DNA from: WHTK01 sp963711035
GTDB lineage: Bacteria; Chloroflexota; Dehalococcoidia; DSTF01; WHTK01
Assembly: GCA_963711035.1 (NCBI GenBank)
Contig: CAVQCN010000001.1
Location: forward strand, 372,001-436,000
Length of the DNA: 64,000 nt
Direction: 5' to 3'
The notes below the pieces were generated by a model that ran no database searches, had not been told where the DNA came from, and was given only the letters and a program-made list of their open reading frames with translations. Numbering within the stretch: the stretch's first letter is position 1; every line of letters starts with the position of its first letter. Both the position numbers and the translations under genes were made by a program. Of the stretch, positions 50,843 through 60,827 are shown one piece after another.

Positions 50843-51669
50843 CACTTCACCTCCGGACGGACACGTGAGGTCATCAGCATCAGCTGGCAGAAGTGCAACC
50901 CGGCCGCGACGTACCGCCGGAAGAGACGGCGTGGCTCCGAGGCCAGCCGGAACATCCACTCGACGCCATGCCGTTGGGCCCAAGCCGGCGCCCGCCTGAC
51001 ACGGCCCGACTGGAAGTCGAAGGCTGCACCGACGGCAAGCAGAACGGAGGCGTTGAGCCGCGGCCGAAAGTCCGCCAGCCAGTTGTCCTGCTTCGGCGAA
51101 CCGAGGCCGACCCAGACGTAGTCGGCGCCGCTCTCGTTGATGATCTGAGCCACCTCGTCCTCTTCCTCGGAACGCAGCGGCCGGAACGGCGGCGAGAAGT
51201 ATCCGGCGACGTTGAGGTTGGGATACGTCTCCTTGAGGCGCAGCACCATGGCTCGAACGCCTTCGGGCGTACCACCGTAAAAGAAGTGACTCGTGCCTGC
51301 TTCACGGGAGCGGTCGAGCAAGGCCGGCATCACGTCCGGCCCGCAGAAGCGCTCAACCGTCCTGCCCTGGCGCCGGCCCAACCAGACGATGGGCATGCCG
51401 TCCGGCGCGATGACGTCGGCCTCGTTGAGGCGCTGGCGGAGCGCAGCGTCCTTTGCCGCCTCGACCAGGGTATGCATCGCTGCAAAGTGGACGCGCAGCT
51501 TCGCGCCTCGCTGCGGCGCCCCCAGCAGCAGGTCGAGCGTTTCGTCGAAGCGCACTTCGCTCACGGCAACGCCGGCCACCAAGTATCGGTCGGGAACGCT
51601 GACGAGGCTGGGAAGTTCGAGAACCGACGAGCGCAAATTGCCGCCCGCCGCCATCGGTGAAATGTTCAC
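50842..51669 (-). CDS. WecG/TagA/CpsF-family glycosyltransferase
   Basis: A 275-residue GT26-type transferase, which adds ManNAcA or a similar sugar to undecaprenyl-PP-linked intermediates. The family block APDGMPIVWLGRR (about 90-102), RFCGPDVMPALL, HFFYGGTPEGV, and GLGSPKQDNW are present. It starts at a GTG; the upstream glycosyltransferase may overlap it by 4 nt (GTGA). Probably an early or middle step in the cluster's repeat-unit assembly. Confidence 0.9.
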   Translation of the reverse strand: MNISPMAAGGNLRSSVLELPSLVSVPDRYLVAGVAVSEVRFDETLDLLLGAPQRGAKLRVHFAAMHTLVEAAKDAALRQRLNEADVIAPDGMPIVWLGRRQGRTVERFCGPDVMPALLDRSREAGTSHFFYGGTPEGVRAMVLRLKETYPNLNVAGYFSPPFRPLRSEEEDEVAQIINESGADYVWVGLGSPKQDNWLADFRPRLNASVLLAVGAAFDFQSGRVRRAPAWAQRHGVEWMFRLASEPRRLFRRYVAAGLHFCQLMLMTSRVRPEVK

Positions 51670-52937
51670 GGGTCGCTGGAATCCTTCCTGCGAGAGGGGC
51701 TACTGATCCTTCGTTTTAGATAACGTTGCTCAACGTTGTTCGTTTCAGAGCGGCGCGCTCGTACGCAGAGGTGAGCAGCTCGTAGGCGCGGTCGGCGCTG
51801 TACTTCTCCTCGTACTCCCGGCGTGCGGCGCAGGCGCATGTCCGGCCGGGAGTCCGCGCCGAACAGTGAGAGCTTTGCAGTCACCTCGGCAACGTCGCCT
51901 GGGCTGAAGAGGAAGCCGCTGCAGCCATCGACGACGAGCTCCGGCAGCGCTCCCACGCTCGACGCCACGACCGGCACTCCGCGGGCGTAGGCTTCCAGGA
52001 CCGTCATGCCGAAGGTCTCGTGCCCGAGGGACGGTACGACGACGACGCGCGCTCCCAGCATTTCTGCGAGAACGTCGTCGTGCGGCAGGAACCCGAGCCA
52101 GGTGATACGCGGATCGGTCGCGACGGCTTCCCGCACGAGGTCGGCAAGGGCGCCGTCACCGGCGATGCGCAGCGGCGGCAGGCCGTCCGGCGTCGAGCGG
52201 TAGGCCTGCAGCAGCGTGCCGATGCCTTTCGATTCGTTGAGGCGGCCGGCGAACAACGCGTAGCCACCGGCACCATCGCCGGCTCCGGGGTCGGAGGCGA
52301 GGAAGTGCGGCTTCACGATGATCTGCTGGTCCCTCAGCCCGCCGTGCATGACCTTCGACTTGAGGAACTGGCTCGGCGTCAGGTAGAGATCGACGTCCTT
52401 CTGCCAGGTACCGCGCAGTCGGTGCAGCGTCTGCATTGCTACGACGGTCGCCGTCTGCTGCCGCGAGCCGCGATAGCACCCATGCAGCACGCCACGCCAG
52501 CCGATGGAGCTGTCGATGCAGGCCTCACATGCCTGTCCGTCTCGATAGAGCAGACCGTTCGGACAGACCATGCGGAAGTTGTGCAGCGACTGGACCACGG
52601 CAGCACCGGCCGCCTTCGCCACGCTGTAGGCCGCGGGTGAGACCAGTGGCAGCGTGTTGTGGAAGTGCACGACGTCGGGCTGAAATCCGTCGATAGCCAA
52701 TCGCAGCCGCTTTTGGGCGCGTCGGGACCAGACCGTCTCGACCGCGAGACGCGCGTCAGCCAGCAGCGAGCGTTCGGCAGGCAGATCATGGTTGTCGAAG
52801 ACGAGATGCTCAACGCGATGGCCGCGCTGCTCGAGCAGCTCGCTCTCGGCCTCAAAGACCGCATCCTCGCCTCCGCGCACCTGATAGCGGTTATGAACGA
52901 ACAGAACGGAGAGCGTGCTCCGCTCCCGAACACGCAT
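51666..52937 (-). CDS. GT4-family glycosyltransferase, probable frameshift near C-terminus
   Basis: A 423-residue GT-B glycosyltransferase: N-terminal VRGGEDAVFEAESELLEQRGH, HNFRMVCPNGLLYRDG, and the donor-binding C-terminal domain with FAGRLNESKGIGTLLQAY, GHETFGMTVLEAYARGVPVVASSVGALPE. After LFGADSRPDMRLRR near 51830 the frame shifts into Arg-rich sequence; the adjacent frame reads REYEEKYSADRAYELLTSAYERA, a normal end, stopping at 51716. One spare base explains it. The ATG at 52937 lies 2 nt after the upstream stop; the extension to 53162 is non-coding. Confidence 0.8.
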   Translation of the reverse strand: MRVRERSTLSVLFVHNRYQVRGGEDAVFEAESELLEQRGHRVEHLVFDNHDLPAERSLLADARLAVETVWSRRAQKRLRLAIDGFQPDVVHFHNTLPLVSPAAYSVAKAAGAAVVQSLHNFRMVCPNGLLYRDGQACEACIDSSIGWRGVLHGCYRGSRQQTATVVAMQTLHRLRGTWQKDVDLYLTPSQFLKSKVMHGGLRDQQIIVKPHFLASDPGAGDGAGGYALFAGRLNESKGIGTLLQAYRSTPDGLPPLRIAGDGALADLVREAVATDPRITWLGFLPHDDVLAEMLGARVVVVPSLGHETFGMTVLEAYARGVPVVASSVGALPELVVDGCSGFLFSPGDVAEVTAKLSLFGADSRPDMRLRRTPGVRGEVQRRPRLRAAHLCVRARRSETNNVEQRYLKRRISSPSRRKDSSDP

Positions 52938-52939
52938 CG

Positions 52940-54025
52940 TCAGGCCAGCCCCCGCGTGTTCTGTGGGAGGGCGCCGGAGTGCGTCGAGCGCAAGGAGCCG
53001 AGGCGTCGCCGGAGGCGCGGCAGGGCATGGGAGGGGCGCAGCGTCATGCCGAGCGCCAGTTGAAGGCCTGCCGTAAGGCGCTGACCGGCCGCCAGGTGCT
53101 GCCGCCCGGAGCGAAACAGCCAGTCGGCGAGAAGCAGACGTTCGTGCGAAAGCTTTGTCCACGGCGCGGCGCTGCGCCTGTCAGCCTGGAACTCATCCCA
53201 GGTCGGCTCCCGCCCGCCGGAGCGCCGGGCCAGCATGCCCGCCCGGACCCACTCCTTCCTGAGGAAGGACTGGCGTAGATGATTCGTCAAGTAGGAGCCT
53301 GGGTGGAGACGGTACTCCATCAAATACTCGGGGAGCACGAGAACGGGACCGCGCTCGCTTAGACGATTCCACAGGTCGATGTCCTCGGCCAGCTCGTATT
53401 CAGCTCGATAGCCGCCCGCCTTCAGCGCGCCGTCCCGGTTGATCAGTGCTCCTGGATGGAGGATGCCGATAAGCTCGTTTTGCGCCATGTAGGACCGGTA
53501 GGCCTCGCGCGATGTCAGGTCGTGGTCGGCGATGCCGATGCGCTTGCCGTCCACGTTGATGTAATAGGCAAAGCAGCTCAGGGCCATCACGTCCGGATTG
53601 GCCCGCACGAAGGCCACCTGCCGCTCCAGGCGCTGCGGCATCGCGCGGTCGTCGCCATCGATGCGCGCCACCCAAGCCGCCCGGCAGCTCTCGAGGCCGC
53701 GGTTGAGAGACGTCGTCACACCGAGATCGGCGTCGTTCCGCAGCACGCGAATGCGTGGATCGACCGCGGCGCGCTCCTCCACGTACTCGGGACTGCCATC
53801 TGCGCTGACGTTGTCAACGATGATCGCCTCCCAGTCCGTGAAGGTCTGAGCAACGATGCTGTCGATCGTCTCCCGGAGGTAGGGCATGCCGTTGCGGATA
53901 GGTAGGAGAAACGAGACCGCTGGAGCCCGCTCTGACACCTCAGGAATCCTTTCCAAATGCTGTAGCCACGCCTCGAGCTCCTCGTGAGACTCGTCGGCGA
54001 ACGCTCCCGAGTTAGCCGTTGACAA
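52940..54025 (-). CDS. GT2-family glycosyltransferase
   Basis: A 361-residue GT-A transferase. VSFLLPIRNGMPYLRETIDSI opens the nucleotide-binding domain; the metal motif is RIDGDD (about 123-128); ELAEDIDLWNRL near 225-236 is the catalytic ED stretch. The C-terminal 100 residues are basic. The TTG start overlaps the aminotransferase stop by 14 nt. Acceptor and donor sugars unknown. Confidence 0.87.
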   Translation of the reverse strand: MSTANSGAFADESHEELEAWLQHLERIPEVSERAPAVSFLLPIRNGMPYLRETIDSIVAQTFTDWEAIIVDNVSADGSPEYVEERAAVDPRIRVLRNDADLGVTTSLNRGLESCRAAWVARIDGDDRAMPQRLERQVAFVRANPDVMALSCFAYYINVDGKRIGIADHDLTSREAYRSYMAQNELIGILHPGALINRDGALKAGGYRAEYELAEDIDLWNRLSERGPVLVLPEYLMEYRLHPGSYLTNHLRQSFLRKEWVRAGMLARRSGGREPTWDEFQADRRSAAPWTKLSHERLLLADWLFRSGRQHLAAGQRLTAGLQLALGMTLRPSHALPRLRRRLGSLRSTHSGALPQNTRGLA

Positions 54026-55181
54026 CCAGGCTCAGCCGGCGACGAGTCGCAGGCATGGCATGCTGTCGCACCACGTCGACAATCTCGTCCTGGTCATCCT
54101 CCGTAATGGCAGGATGCAGCGGCAGGGTCAGCATCTCCTCGTAGAGGCGCTCGGCCACCGGCAGGTGCTCGCGGCCGCCCCCGTACCGGGAGAGCAAATG
54201 GTTTGGCTTGTAATGGATGCCGGTTTCGATGCCGCGCGAGGCCAGGTCCGCGCGCAAGGCGTCCCGGCTACCGTTCGTGACGTAGATCGGGAAGATGTGA
54301 GGCACGATGTCGCCGTATTCGACGTCGAGCAAGCGTACGTTCGGCAGCCCGCCGAGCAGATCCTGGTACCGTCGCCCCAGATATATCCGGCGCGGGCGCA
54401 TGTCGCGAGAAAAGCGCCGCAGCTGGACCCGGCCAAGCGCGGCAAAGAGATCACTCATGTGGTAACGCCAGCCTTGCTCTTCGACGTCGAACTCCCAGCT
54501 GCGCTGACGCTTGTAGCGTTTGTCGCTGTCCTTGAGGACGTCAAGCAGTCGGAGGTCACGAACCCGCGAGGCAATCTTCGGATCGGCGGTGACCACGGCG
54601 CCGCCTTCACCAGAGGTGATGTTCTTGGTGCCCTGGAAACTGAAGCAGACGATATCGCCCGTGCCGCCGATCAGCTTGCCATTGTAGACGCAGCCGAAGG
54701 CATGCGCGGCGTCCTCGATGACGCGCAGGTTGTGCTTTCTCGCGAGCTCCCAGAGGGCCTTCAGCTCGCCGGTACCGCTGGCATAGTGGACCGGGATGAT
54801 CGCTTTCGTCCGGGGCGTAATCCGCCGCTCCGCGTCCACCAGATCGAGCCAGCTCGTGTTGGGGTTCACTTCGCACGGGATTGGCGTGGCGCCGGTGGCG
54901 CTCACGGCCTGAAACGTCGCGACGTAGGTTATCGTCGGGACCAGGACTTCGTCTCCCGGCCCGACGCCACACGCCGAGAGGGCGAGATGCAGAGCAGACG
55001 TCCCGGCGCTGCAGCAGACGGCTTCGACGTTGCCGCCGACGAACTCCGCGATCTCACGTTCGAAGGCCTGCACCTCTGTACTCATGCCGAAGAAGCCACT
55101 GTCCAGGACCAGGCGGGCAACCGCCTCGGCTTCTTCTTCGCCTACAAATGACTTCGAAAGACGTATTCTGACTTCCGCCAC
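54012..55181 (-). CDS. DegT/DnrJ/EryC1/StrS-family sugar aminotransferase
   Basis: A 389-residue PLP enzyme that aminates a keto-sugar nucleotide. The PLP-binding FSFQGTKNITSGEGG (Lys of the Schiff base) and VIEDAAHAFG are present. With gmd supplying GDP-4-keto-6-deoxymannose, it could be a GDP-perosamine-type synthase; this is inference. The GTG at 55181 has GGGGG about 6 nt upstream. A TTG two codons earlier is possible. First of a run of overlapping glycan genes. Confidence 0.87.
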   Translation of the reverse strand: MAEVRIRLSKSFVGEEEAEAVARLVLDSGFFGMSTEVQAFEREIAEFVGGNVEAVCCSAGTSALHLALSACGVGPGDEVLVPTITYVATFQAVSATGATPIPCEVNPNTSWLDLVDAERRITPRTKAIIPVHYASGTGELKALWELARKHNLRVIEDAAHAFGCVYNGKLIGGTGDIVCFSFQGTKNITSGEGGAVVTADPKIASRVRDLRLLDVLKDSDKRYKRQRSWEFDVEEQGWRYHMSDLFAALGRVQLRRFSRDMRPRRIYLGRRYQDLLGGLPNVRLLDVEYGDIVPHIFPIYVTNGSRDALRADLASRGIETGIHYKPNHLLSRYGGGREHLPVAERLYEEMLTLPLHPAITEDDQDEIVDVVRQHAMPATRRRLSLVVNG

Positions 55182-55322
55182 AATCAACCCCCGTTTGTCT
55201 CGTTACCCTTTGCGACTGCGCCACGGGTGCTTCTATCTGGTAGAACGCCGCGACCGCGAATTCGTTCCAGCCCCGGACGCCCACAATCCCAGCCCGGGAA
55301 CCCTGGCAGCGGCTGGGAGGGA

Positions 55323-56792
55323 CTAAATCACAGGCGTCGAGACTTCCAGTTCGTGCGCCGCCGCCTCGCGGTCTGCCGTTGCTGTACCGCGTCTTTGCTC
55401 GATGTCCCTGGCCAGCGCCAGCCCCATGCCCAGCATGAGAAAGAGCGGCACGGTCCCGTACGGGAACGCGAGCAGCGGCTGCGTGGCCGAGATGATGAGG
55501 TAGATAACGGAGCTACCCAGGACCCAGAGGAGAAAACTCTTCTCCGCAGGCCTGACGAGTTCACGTTTGGCCACTTTCCAGATCGGCAGGATCAGGGAAG
55601 CGATGAATGCCAGCCACGCAATGAATGCCAGGAGGCCAAGTCGCACGAAAATCTCCAACCAGTCGTTGTGAGGCTTGCGCACGAGCTCGGCAGTGTACTG
55701 GAAGCCGCCCACAAGGTCGGGGCCCAAACCGACGCCGAACAGAAGATGATCGGGCGAGCTGGTCACCCGCTGCAGGTTCGAGTCAAGCCACGTGACGCGC
55801 TGGTCGTACGAACCGCTACCGGCGCCCTTGTGACCCAGCAGTGTACCCAGTTGCTCGGTGACAAAGCTAAAGGAAACGCGTCCTTCACGACCCTGGAGAC
55901 CGAGCGGCGCAATGAGCATGAGGAGCGCGAACCCGACCACCATCGTACTGATCGCTCGAGACGTGAGCCGGAGTCGCACCTTCCCCGCTATGAGGTAGAC
56001 GAGAAATACGGCGAACGGTATCGCGAGATAGAGCCCGCGCAGCTGCAAGAAGAAGGCGCAGGCAAGACAAATGGAACCCAGAATGTACGACTTTGGCGGC
56101 GCCGCGATCAGCAGGTAGAACAGAAACGCGGCGCCTATCGCCGGACCGGAACCGTCGTACTGGCCGAGCAGCGCCACCGGCTGCTGCAGGCCAACCACGG
56201 GTCCTGCCGCGGCCAACTGGGGAGCCCACGGATAGAGCGCGCAGTAGGCGACGACGATCAGGAAAGTCACTTTCCACAAGCTAATTGCCCAGTCGAGGCC
56301 GTACCGGTTGAAGGCCCAGAAACCAACCAGCAAGGTAAAAGCCTCGGGATACGTCGTGAAGTCCCGGATCGCCAGATTGCCATAGTGCGGAAAGTCAACG
56401 ATGAGACGAAGGAGGGCTATACCCGCAACGATGCAAAGAAGCGCGACACTGACGCCAATTGGGCGCAGTCCACTCGGCCGCAGGACGACGAACCCCACGA
56501 GCGGCACGAGCATGAGGTCGGAAAGAGGCAGAGGTAAACCCCCGACGCGGAGGCCAACGTTGGCGAAGCCGTATGTCAGGACGATGTTACCGATGAGAAG
56601 CGCGGCCACTCCGTCCCTGACCATACCCTCGCCGCGCAGAGCCACGTAGAGGATCAGCATCAACCCGAGGCCGAGTATGGGCTGGTACACCGCGACGAGG
56701 CCGAGGAGCGCAAATCCGACGAGCACCAAGACGGCACGAGCGGCCTGGGTTCCCGACCGATCGCTGGTCATCATTGCCGAGATGGTTGTCAC
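55323..56792 (-). CDS. O-antigen polymerase/ligase-like membrane protein
   Basis: A 489-residue polytopic protein with about eleven helices, a large periplasmic loop and the motif RKPHNDWLE (about 370-378), which is typical of Wzy/WaaL proteins. It should polymerise or transfer the lipid-linked repeat unit outside the membrane. The GTG at 56792 has AAGGA 7 nt upstream; upstream codons to 56981 lie in non-coding sequence and are rejected. It lies 139 nt after rfbF. Confidence 0.85.
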   Translation of the reverse strand: MTTISAMMTSDRSGTQAARAVLVLVGFALLGLVAVYQPILGLGLMLILYVALRGEGMVRDGVAALLIGNIVLTYGFANVGLRVGGLPLPLSDLMLVPLVGFVVLRPSGLRPIGVSVALLCIVAGIALLRLIVDFPHYGNLAIRDFTTYPEAFTLLVGFWAFNRYGLDWAISLWKVTFLIVVAYCALYPWAPQLAAAGPVVGLQQPVALLGQYDGSGPAIGAAFLFYLLIAAPPKSYILGSICLACAFFLQLRGLYLAIPFAVFLVYLIAGKVRLRLTSRAISTMVVGFALLMLIAPLGLQGREGRVSFSFVTEQLGTLLGHKGAGSGSYDQRVTWLDSNLQRVTSSPDHLLFGVGLGPDLVGGFQYTAELVRKPHNDWLEIFVRLGLLAFIAWLAFIASLILPIWKVAKRELVRPAEKSFLLWVLGSSVIYLIISATQPLLAFPYGTVPLFLMLGMGLALARDIEQRRGTATADREAAAHELEVSTPVI

Positions 56793-56931
56793 GCGTTCAT
56801 CCTTCTCTATCCCCGTCGAACCTACAAACGTTTCGTTGCAGTACGTCGTTACATTGGTCCCACGCAGGCAACGCGGTGTGGCACAACGCCACTCCGAATT
56901 GATCGTGGTGAAACTGACCGAACGAGCTCTC

Positions 56932-57756
56932 TCAGTCGGCACCCGCAGCGAGGGCGGGCAAAGACGCCCGGCCGAGGTCATCGTGGCGAGAGGCAGTTAC
57001 TCCGAGCGTCATCCAGGGCGCGTGGCTTGACTGCCACATTGACTCCAGCAAGTCGCGTTCGATGACCGTGTCCATGCACTGCCAGAAGCCGTCGTGGCGA
57101 TACGCCATGAGCTGGCCGTCACGCGCCAGTGCCGTGAGCGCCACGCTTTCCAGCGAGTCGCTGTCGGCGCTCAGATACTCGAAGACACCCGGCTCGAAGA
57201 CGAAGAAGCCCCCGTTGATCCAGCCTTCGCCACAGCGGTTGCGATCCAGGCCGCACGCCGTCTTCCCTTCGATCGTGACGCGGGTGGAGCGCTCCGGCGG
57301 GTGAACCGCCGTCAGCGTCGCCAGGCGGCCATGCGAGCGGTGGAACGCCAGCAGCGCGCTTAGGTCGACATCGGAGAGGCCGTCGCCGTAGGTGAGCATG
57401 AAGGTGCCCCCGCTCAGCTCCGGCGCCAGGCGTCGCAGGCGGCCGCCGGTCATCGTCTTGTCGCCCGTGCCAACCAGCTCGATGTTCCAATCCGGAGCAA
57501 AGGTCGGTTGCAGATCGACCTTGCGCGCAGCAACGGAAAGGCGCCTCTTGCGGCCGGGCGGCGAGAAGTAGTCTCTGATCACCTCGCCCTTGTAGCCAAG
57601 GGCGACGACGAAGTCGCGGAAGCCCTGACCCGCATACAGTCGCATGATGTGATGCAGGATGGGCTGACCGCCGATCTCGACCATCGGCTTCGGCCTGGCC
57701 GTGGTCTCTTCCATGAGCCGGGTGCCGAGGCCCCCTGCCAACAGGGCAACCTTCAT
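56932..57756 (-). CDS. rfbF: glucose-1-phosphate cytidylyltransferase
   Basis: A 274-residue nucleotidyltransferase making CDP-glucose. The signature LAGGLGTRLMEETTARPKPMVEIGG-type loop (6-30) is intact, as are the GDG metal site (TYGDGLSDVD) and GEGWINGGFFVFEP, which is characteristic of RfbF. The ATG overlaps the flippase stop by 4 nt. No CDP-glucose 4,6-dehydratase gene is in the window, so the product's next step is unknown. Confidence 0.92.
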   Translation of the reverse strand: MKVALLAGGLGTRLMEETTARPKPMVEIGGQPILHHIMRLYAGQGFRDFVVALGYKGEVIRDYFSPPGRKRRLSVAARKVDLQPTFAPDWNIELVGTGDKTMTGGRLRRLAPELSGGTFMLTYGDGLSDVDLSALLAFHRSHGRLATLTAVHPPERSTRVTIEGKTACGLDRNRCGEGWINGGFFVFEPGVFEYLSADSDSLESVALTALARDGQLMAYRHDGFWQCMDTVIERDLLESMWQSSHAPWMTLGVTASRHDDLGRASLPALAAGAD

Positions 57757-59092
57757 GATTCACCTCCCGCATTCGCCAAGACGATGACGGCTTCAGTCCT
57801 GAAGGTTTCTCGCGTCTCCTCGGCTTCGTCTGGCTCACGTCGCGTCAGGAAACCGCCCAGCACGACGAGCCTGCTGACTTCTGCCACGAACAGTCCCACG
57901 AACGCGCCGCCCACACCGAACTGCCAGGTGAGCCAGACACCCACTGTGAGCGTCACCACGATGGCGGCGATGCGAGCCGCCGCGAGGGCACGGCCGCGCC
58001 TCAGGACGAGCACAGCGACGGACTGAATACTGGTCACGTACGTTGTCAGGTAGCCCAACGCCAGCAACCAGATCAGCGAGGCGTTCAGGCCATGCCTGGA
58101 TCCGTACAGGAGATTCAGAATCCACGGGCCCAGCGCACTGACGGCAAACACGTAGCACGCGAAGAGCAGCCCGATGACGATGGAAACAGGCACGAGAAAG
58201 CGAGCCAACCCTTTGCTGCCGCCGTTGGCGTAGGCACGCGCGGATGGCGGCATCACCAACGATGGCAGCGAGTTGAAGAGAACATTGGTCGGAGCCACGA
58301 CGTTCTGCAGCGCTCGGTATGCGCCTGCCGCAGCGGGACCGGCCGCAAGGGCTGCAAGTATCGGGAAGCTGTCGCTGGAAAGCCAGCGTCCCAGGCTGTC
58401 GCTCAGAATCCATCTTCCAACGTACCAGCTCTGCTGCAGATTAGTCAGGTGCTCAGTGGCTGGCCGGATGCGGCGGTACCAGAGCGCATACACCACCGCC
58501 AGAGCCGACGTCCCGCCTACGGCCAGCAGGGCGGTCATCGCCGTGAGCCAGCCAGTGAGCCAGAGAAGCAGCAGCAAGACGATCTGACCGCCGTAGCTGA
58601 TCAGGTCGTAGGCCAGGGCATCCTGACTACGACCTGCCGTGTAGCGTTCGCGACGCAGGAACTCTTGCATCTGGTAGGCGAAGCTCGCAAAGCCGACACC
58701 GGCCAGGAGTGCCGTCGCGCCGGAGCCGATGAGCAGGAGCCCAAGAGCGCCGTGCAGGATGAGCAACGTAATGCCGCCGGCCAGAAGGATCTGATTGGTC
58801 ATGGCGCTCGCGGTATAGCGCTCATAGTCCTCGCCTTCGAGACTTGCGGCCAGCAGGTTATGGGGTTGCGTGACCAGAGAAATCTGGATGTTGGCGCCGA
58901 AGATCAGCGCGCCGTAGACGAGTACGAATTCGCCGAACCGATCCGGTGCCAGCACGCGAGCGAGGAGCACCATGAGCAGGAAGTTGGCAAAGGACACCAG
59001 CCCCTGGTCCGCAAAGCTCCACAGTCCCTGGTTGAAGAATCCGGGTGTCGCAAGGCCCCGCAAGCGGGTGACGGCGGCCGACGCGAGCTGCT

Positions 59093-59096
<4 letters not shown>
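57753..59096 (-). CDS. polysaccharide flippase (MATE/Wzx-like)
   Basis: A 447-residue protein with about twelve to fourteen helices of the MOP/Wzx superfamily, which moves undecaprenyl-linked oligosaccharides across the inner membrane. GLVSFANFLLMVLLARVLAPDRFGEFVLVYG near residues 32-60 is typical. The GTG start overlaps the gmd stop by 4 nt and its own stop overlaps rfbF. Confidence 0.88.
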
Positions 59097-60169
<1,073 letters not shown>

Positions 60170-60238
60170 AGTACTCCCCCTCACCGGCGCCCCTATCTGG
60201 GCGCCGGCGGCTTCTCGATCGTTTGAAGACAGCTTTGG

Positions 60239-60772
60239 TTAGCGGTGCGAGCGGTTGAAGCTGTACTTGAACCAGAGCGCGCCGCAGATCGTGCCGAGGG
60301 CGATGAGGGCAATCAACTCGGTGGCCAGCACCGTCGTGCTGTTGCCGTCGTGCTGTGCGGCCGCGAGGCCAGCGTCACCGGTGTTCGGCGGCGTCACAAC
60401 GACGGCTCCCGCAACCTGCGACACGGCACTGCACTCCAGACCGTCGTAGGTCGCGCCGACCGAGACGTTGCCGGCGTTGCTGCCCGCGTTGAGGACCACC
60501 ATCGCAACGCCGTTCGCGTCGGTCGTGGCCGTATCCGAGGAAAGCGAGCCCGAGCCGCTGATGATACTGAAGCTGATCGTCTCACCCACGACCGGATTGC
60601 CTGAGAAATCGCGCAGAGTCGCTGAGACCTTACTCTGGTCGTTCACCGATACGTTGACCTGAGCGGTGCACTGCAGGCTGCCTTGCGGGCTCGGGTACTG
60701 AGCCGAAGCCGTGCCAGCCAAAACGAGAGCCGTGAAGATGGCCGCGACGGCGGCGATGACCTTCCGTGTCAT
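60239..60772 (-). CDS. secreted Big_1-like Ig-domain protein with PPNTG sorting-like end
   Basis: A 177-residue exported protein. Signal peptide about residues 1-24 (ending AQYPS); one Ig-like domain of the Big_1 type (VSATLRDFSGNPVVGETISFSII, then DANGVAMVVLNAG). Residues 124-177 hold VVTPPNTGDAGL, a spacer of about 15 residues, a membrane segment and a basic end (FNRSHR). This layout resembles a sortase signal with Pro replacing Leu in LPxTG. AAGGAG lies 9 nt before the ATG. It may be a surface protein linked to the polymer made by the cluster. Confidence 0.8.
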   Translation of the reverse strand: MTRKVIAAVAAIFTALVLAGTASAQYPSPQGSLQCTAQVNVSVNDQSKVSATLRDFSGNPVVGETISFSIISGSGSLSSDTATTDANGVAMVVLNAGSNAGNVSVGATYDGLECSAVSQVAGAVVVTPPNTGDAGLAAAQHDGNSTTVLATELIALIALGTICGALWFKYSFNRSHR

Positions 60773-60827
60773 GATTGCTGTCTCCTTACAGTCTTCTAGT
60801 CATTCGAACGCACCTGGAGGCACGCCG

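Noticed and set aside
54060..55151. Plus-strand frame opposite the aminotransferase gene
   Set aside because: Antisense to a gene with clear PLP motifs; no ribosome site.
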